Below, piece after piece: positions 60,833 to 64,000 of a DNA stretch of 64,000 nucleotides. The DNA lies in contig JADJAS010000007.1 in assembly GCA_016704145.1 (NCBI GenBank), positions 682,001 through 746,000 on the forward strand, read 5' to 3'. The position numbers were made by a program, and so were the translations under genes. Position 1 is the first letter of the stretch, and the number at the start of each line of letters is the position of its first letter. Source of the stretch: Rhodocyclaceae bacterium. GTDB lineage: Bacteria > Pseudomonadota > Gammaproteobacteria > Burkholderiales > Rhodocyclaceae. The notes beneath the pieces are model-generated. The model ran no database searches and was not told the origin of the DNA. It saw only the letters and a list, made by a program, of their open reading frames with translations.

Positions 60833-62295
60833 TTTCAATACGCTATGTAAGGGAAGCGCGCGCCTTGCCTCTTGCCGAAACGCCTGAATGCCTTACGCTA
60901 GCTATGGTGGTTCCGCAAGCGGCAGAGATCATCAATGCCTTTCGAGTCCTGTCCGGCCGCAAGATCGAAGTACGCATCGCCGTTCAGGATGACTTTGATG
61001 TTGCCTTCGAGCGGCTTTACGGCGGCGGACGTACCGCCATGGGTCAGATTATCGATGATATCGAATCCGTGAGTGTGCACGATTTCGACGCAGATGATAT
61101 TCAGCACCTTAAGGACCAAGCGAGCGAGGCTCCAGTCATTCGGCTCGTCGGACTGATCATCCGCAAGGCGCTTGATGCGCGCGCATCAGACATCCACATC
61201 GAGCCGTTCGAGAACCGGCTGATCGTGCGTTATCGTATCGACGGCGTGATGCACGAGGTGGAATCGCCGCCACGGAAGCTTTCGGCGGCAGTGATTTCCC
61301 GTGTCAAGATCATGTCGAACTTGGACATCGCCGAGCGGCGCCTGCCGCAGGACGGCCGCATCAAGCTCCGCATCCAAGGCAAGGAGATCGACCTGCGTGT
61401 CTCGACGGTGCCGACCATGCACGGCGAGAGCGTCGTGATGCGCATCCTCGACAAGGGGGGCGTACCACTCGACTTCGCTTCGCTCGGCTTCGAGCCTGAC
61501 CTTCGGGAGAAGTTCACGGAGTTGCTGCTGCGGCCGCACGGCATCCTGTTGGTGACAGGCCCGACCGGCAGCGGCAAGACGACAACGCTCTACACAGCGC
61601 TCTCAATGCTAAACAAGCCGGACGTGAAGATCCTCACCGTCGAGGACCCGGTCGAGTACCAGATGGATGGCATCAACCAGATTCAAGTGAAGCCGCAGAT
61701 CGACCTGACCTTCGCCAATGCTTTGCGCTCGATCGTTCGCCAGGATCCGGATGTCATCATGATTGGCGAGATCCGCGACCTGGAAACCGCGCAGATTGCG
61801 GTTCAGTCTGCCCTGACGGGCCACATGGTGCTCTCGACGCTGCACACGAACGATGCCGCCAGTTCGGTGAACCGCCTGCTCGACATGGGCATGGAGGACT
61901 ACCTGCTGACCTCGACGGTCGTTGGGATCCAGGCACAGCGGTTGGTGCGTACGCTGTGCAAGGAGTGCCGCAAGCCGTTCGTGGCACTGCCGGAGATCGT
62001 CGCCGAGACGGGGTTGGGCCGCTACGCAGACACTTCCCGCCCGGTGGCGCTTTACGAGCCGGTCGGCTGCGCAGCCTGCGCGCAGACCGGCTACATCGGC
62101 CGGGTCGCGATCATGGAAGTCATGCCGATGACCGATGGCATCCGCAGCCTGGTAATGCACCATGCCACGTCGGGCGATATCCAGAAGCAGGCGGTGGCTG
62201 AAGGCATGCTGACCATGTATGAGCACGGGTTGCGCAAGGTGCTGGCCGGGACGACGACGCTGGGCGAGGTCCTGCGCGTGACGCGTGAGGTCTAG
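60829..62295 (+). CDS. gspE: Type II secretion ATPase GspE, main part
   Basis: A 488-residue cytoplasmic secretion ATPase portion that powers pseudopilus assembly. It has the N2 domain, Walker A GPTGSGKTTT (about 244-253), the Asp box, Walker B DPDVIMIGEIRD (about 306-317), the His box, and a tetracysteine zinc site (C-x2-C in LCKECRK and C-x2-C in CAACAQTGYIGR, about 380-425). It lacks the first part because of the frameshift near 60795. If the frameshift is real, a TTG restart at 60829 coupled to the upstream stop could give this truncated form. Confidence 0.9.
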   Translation: MISIRYVREARALPLAETPECLTLAMVVPQAAEIINAFRVLSGRKIEVRIAVQDDFDVAFERLYGGGRTAMGQIIDDIESVSVHDFDADDIQHLKDQASEAPVIRLVGLIIRKALDARASDIHIEPFENRLIVRYRIDGVMHEVESPPRKLSAAVISRVKIMSNLDIAERRLPQDGRIKLRIQGKEIDLRVSTVPTMHGESVVMRILDKGGVPLDFASLGFEPDLREKFTELLLRPHGILLVTGPTGSGKTTTLYTALSMLNKPDVKILTVEDPVEYQMDGINQIQVKPQIDLTFANALRSIVRQDPDVIMIGEIRDLETAQIAVQSALTGHMVLSTLHTNDAASSVNRLLDMGMEDYLLTSTVVGIQAQRLVRTLCKECRKPFVALPEIVAETGLGRYADTSRPVALYEPVGCAACAQTGYIGRVAIMEVMPMTDGIRSLVMHHATSGDIQKQAVAEGMLTMYEHGLRKVLAGTTTLGEVLRVTREV

Positions 62296-62302
62296 CCGCG
62301 CA

Positions 62303-63520
62303 ATGGCCGCCCTGTTTCACTACAAGGCCACCAGCGCCGCCGGCGAGGTAAGCGAAGGCGACATGGAGGCGCGCGATGAGTCAGCCGTGGTGGCACGTCT
62401 GCAGGACCTCGGGCTGATCCCGATCCAGGTTGCACCCGGACGGGTTGTCGAGGAGCGTTCGTCGGGCGGCCTGTTTTCTCGCCGACGCATCAGCCAGAAC
62501 CAGGTTGGTGCGCTGACGGCGGAACTGGCGACGCTGCTACGCGCCGGCCTGCCGCTCGATCGGGCGCTGGAGATCCTCATCGGGCTTTCCGATAACCCGT
62601 ACATGCAGGGGCTGATGACGCGCGTGCGCGACGATGTGCGCGGCGGCGCGGCCCTGTCAAAGGCACTGGAGGCACATCCGGCGGTGTTCAGCCGCTTCTA
62701 CATCGGCATGATCCGCGCCGGTGAGGCGGGCGGCGCGCTGGGTACCGTGCTGGCGCGCATTTCGGAATTCATGGAACGCTCGAAGGAACTGAAGGAGACG
62801 GTAAAGTCGGCGCTGATCTACCCGACCATCCTAGTGCTGGCCTCGGTGACTTCGGTGATGCTGTTGCTGATCTTCGTCGTGCCACAGTTCTCGCAGATGT
62901 TCGAGCAATCCGGCAAGGCATTGCCATTGGCGACGCGGATCGTCATCGCCGCAGGCGACTGGCTGCGCAAGTACTGGTGGGCATTGCCGCTGATCATCCT
63001 GCTGGTCTGGCGCTACTTTTCCTGGCAGATGGGCAATGCCGCCAGCAAGGCGCGCTGGGATGGTCGGTTCCTCCGCCTACCGCTGGTCGGCGACCTGCTG
63101 ACCAAGATAGAGGTGGCGCGCTTCGCCCGCACGCTGGGCACGCTGCTGGCCAACGGCGTTCCGCTGCTGGCAGCGCTCGGCGTGGTCAAGGACACGGTGG
63201 GCAACAGCGTCATTGCCGATGGTCTGGCGGCTGCCCGGGAACAATTGCAGGCGGGCCAGGGTCTCAGCAAGCCGTTGATGGCGCAGAAGGTCTTTCCACC
63301 ACTGGCCGTACACATGGTCGGCGTCGGCGAGGAAACCGGACGACTCGACGAGATGCTGACGCGCGTGGCCGACGTATACGACCGCGAGGTGGCATTGGCG
63401 GTCAAGCGCATGCTGGCGTTGCTGGAGCCGGTGATGATCCTCGGCCTCGGCCTGATCATCGGCGGCATCATCATTTCGATCCTGCTCGCGATACTGAAGG
63501 TCAACAGCCTGGTCGGTTGA
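62303..63520 (+). CDS. gspF: Type II secretion inner-membrane protein GspF
   Basis: A 405-residue platform protein with two repeated T2SF domains (about 70-190 and 270-395) and three transmembrane helices (about 170-190, 220-240, 375-400). Typical features are the N-terminal YKATSAAGEVSEGDMEA and the ending GLIIGGIIISILLAILKVNSLVG split over the last helix. The ATG at 62303 begins MAALFHYKA, the usual start; it follows gspE by 7 bp. Confidence 0.94.
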   Translation: MAALFHYKATSAAGEVSEGDMEARDESAVVARLQDLGLIPIQVAPGRVVEERSSGGLFSRRRISQNQVGALTAELATLLRAGLPLDRALEILIGLSDNPYMQGLMTRVRDDVRGGAALSKALEAHPAVFSRFYIGMIRAGEAGGALGTVLARISEFMERSKELKETVKSALIYPTILVLASVTSVMLLLIFVVPQFSQMFEQSGKALPLATRIVIAAGDWLRKYWWALPLIILLVWRYFSWQMGNAASKARWDGRFLRLPLVGDLLTKIEVARFARTLGTLLANGVPLLAALGVVKDTVGNSVIADGLAAAREQLQAGQGLSKPLMAQKVFPPLAVHMVGVGEETGRLDEMLTRVADVYDREVALAVKRMLALLEPVMILGLGLIIGGIIISILLAILKVNSLVG

Positions 63521-63555
63521 GGCATCGTATTGATTTCTTGATGGAGGTCGCGCTC

Positions 63556-63984
63556 ATGCAACGTCGCAATCGCCCCATGCGGGGCTTCACCCTGATCGAA
63601 CTGCTGGTCGTGTTGCTGATCCTGGGCATGATCGCTGGCCTGGCGGGGCCGCAGATCATGAACTACCTCGGCCAATCGAAAGCCAAGGCCGCCAAGCTCC
63701 AGATCAGCGAATTTGAAAGTACGCTCGACCTTTACAAGATCGACGTCGGCCGCTATCCGGACGCGCAGGAAGGTTTGCAAGCGCTGGTGCAGGCGCCCGC
63801 CTCGGCCAGCGACCGCTGGCACGGGCCATACCTGAAGAAGAAAACCGTGCCCAAGGATCCCTGGAACAACGACTACCAATACGTTTCCCCCGGACAGCAT
63901 AGCGCCTTCGACATCATTTCCTTAGGGGCCGACGGCCGGGAGGGCGGCGACGGTGAAAACAAGGACGTCGCCAGTTGGGATTGA
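63556..63984 (+). CDS. gspG: Type II secretion major pseudopilin GspG
   Basis: A 142-residue pseudopilin. The prepilin peptidase site is MRG/FTLIELLVVLLILG (cleavage before F, Glu at +5). The C-terminal part has the calcium-binding-like region DPWNNDYQYVSPG and ends DVASWD, as expected for GspG. The ATG at 63556 is chosen over the ATG at 63541 because GGAGG lies 8 nt upstream of it. Further gsp genes would be expected beyond the window edge. Confidence 0.94.
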   Translation: MQRRNRPMRGFTLIELLVVLLILGMIAGLAGPQIMNYLGQSKAKAAKLQISEFESTLDLYKIDVGRYPDAQEGLQALVQAPASASDRWHGPYLKKKTVPKDPWNNDYQYVSPGQHSAFDIISLGADGREGGDGENKDVASWD

Positions 63985-64000
63985 CCGCCGTGGTACCTCG

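Noticed and set aside
1..64000. tRNA genes, rRNA genes, CRISPR arrays or riboswitches
   Set aside because: No cloverleaf-like sequence, regularly spaced short repeats or recognisable aptamer core was found on reading both strands, though a covariance-model search could not be run.

Overview
The window reads as a chromosomal segment of a high-GC Betaproteobacterium. The gene order aroQ-accB-accC-prmA-DUF3426-PfkB kinase, the RpoH type, the haem-copper oxidase operons and the type II secretion genes all fit that class, perhaps the Rhodocyclales/Nitrosomonadales area. The genus cannot be fixed from sequence alone. No tRNA, rRNA or CRISPR array was seen.

Region 1 (1-13.7 kb) is respiratory and stress related. 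It opens with the start of a first oxidase operon (subunit I start and a CuA subunit II, minus strand) facing a haem O synthase. A FixL/FixJ-like sensor-regulator pair, a glutathione peroxidase, and rpoH behind a perfect CIRCE element follow. Next is an aa3-type cytochrome c oxidase operon transcribed leftward (subunit III, SCO-like, II, I, unknown protein, SCO). It diverges from a dihaem cytochrome c and a second haem O synthase across a perfect FNR/ANR box.

Region 2 (12.4-22.8 kb) is housekeeping: mpl, a conserved hypothetical, aroQ, accBC, prmA, a DUF3426 zinc-ribbon membrane protein, a PfkB kinase, a PlsC-like acyltransferase and apaH. An IS3-family element (copy 1) sits between the last two and has replaced the 3' tail of the acyltransferase gene.

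Region 3 (22.8-60.5 kb) is a surface polysaccharide locus with much mobile DNA. On the minus strand lie a FlaA1/CapD-type dehydratase, a WecA/WbpL-type initiating transferase, a GT2-epimerase fusion, further glycosyltransferases and methyltransferases, two large membrane proteins, and a 1519-residue multi-domain glycosyltransferase. The stretch from about 33.2 to 40.8 kb is visibly AT-richer and looks transferred. Export appears to be ABC-dependent: wzt (50-51 kb, minus) and wzm (58 kb, plus) are present but separated and on opposite strands. Mobile DNA here comprises a degenerate IS1595-like element interrupted by IS3 copy 2, two near-identical 1045-bp IS1595-family copies in inverted orientation with perfect 8-bp target duplications, and a frameshifted IS5-family element. 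The same region carries two exported Ig-like proteins whose C-terminal 399 bp appear identical at the DNA level, an abundant-looking exported protein of unknown function with its own strong terminator, a parvulin foldase, and a methyltransferase of the MethyTransf_Reg type.

Region 4 (60.5-64 kb) is the start of a type II secretion operon: gspE (split by an apparent 1-nt frameshift), gspF and gspG.

No wholly new molecular system is evident. The most interesting signals are the CIRCE-controlled rpoH, the A2-type signature in the aa3 oxidase next to an FNR box and an unknown cysteine-bearing cox-operon protein, the giant glycosyltransferase with its heptad-like repeat, the split wzm/wzt pair bracketed by long inverted repeats, and the gene-conversion-like identity between the two exported Ig proteins.
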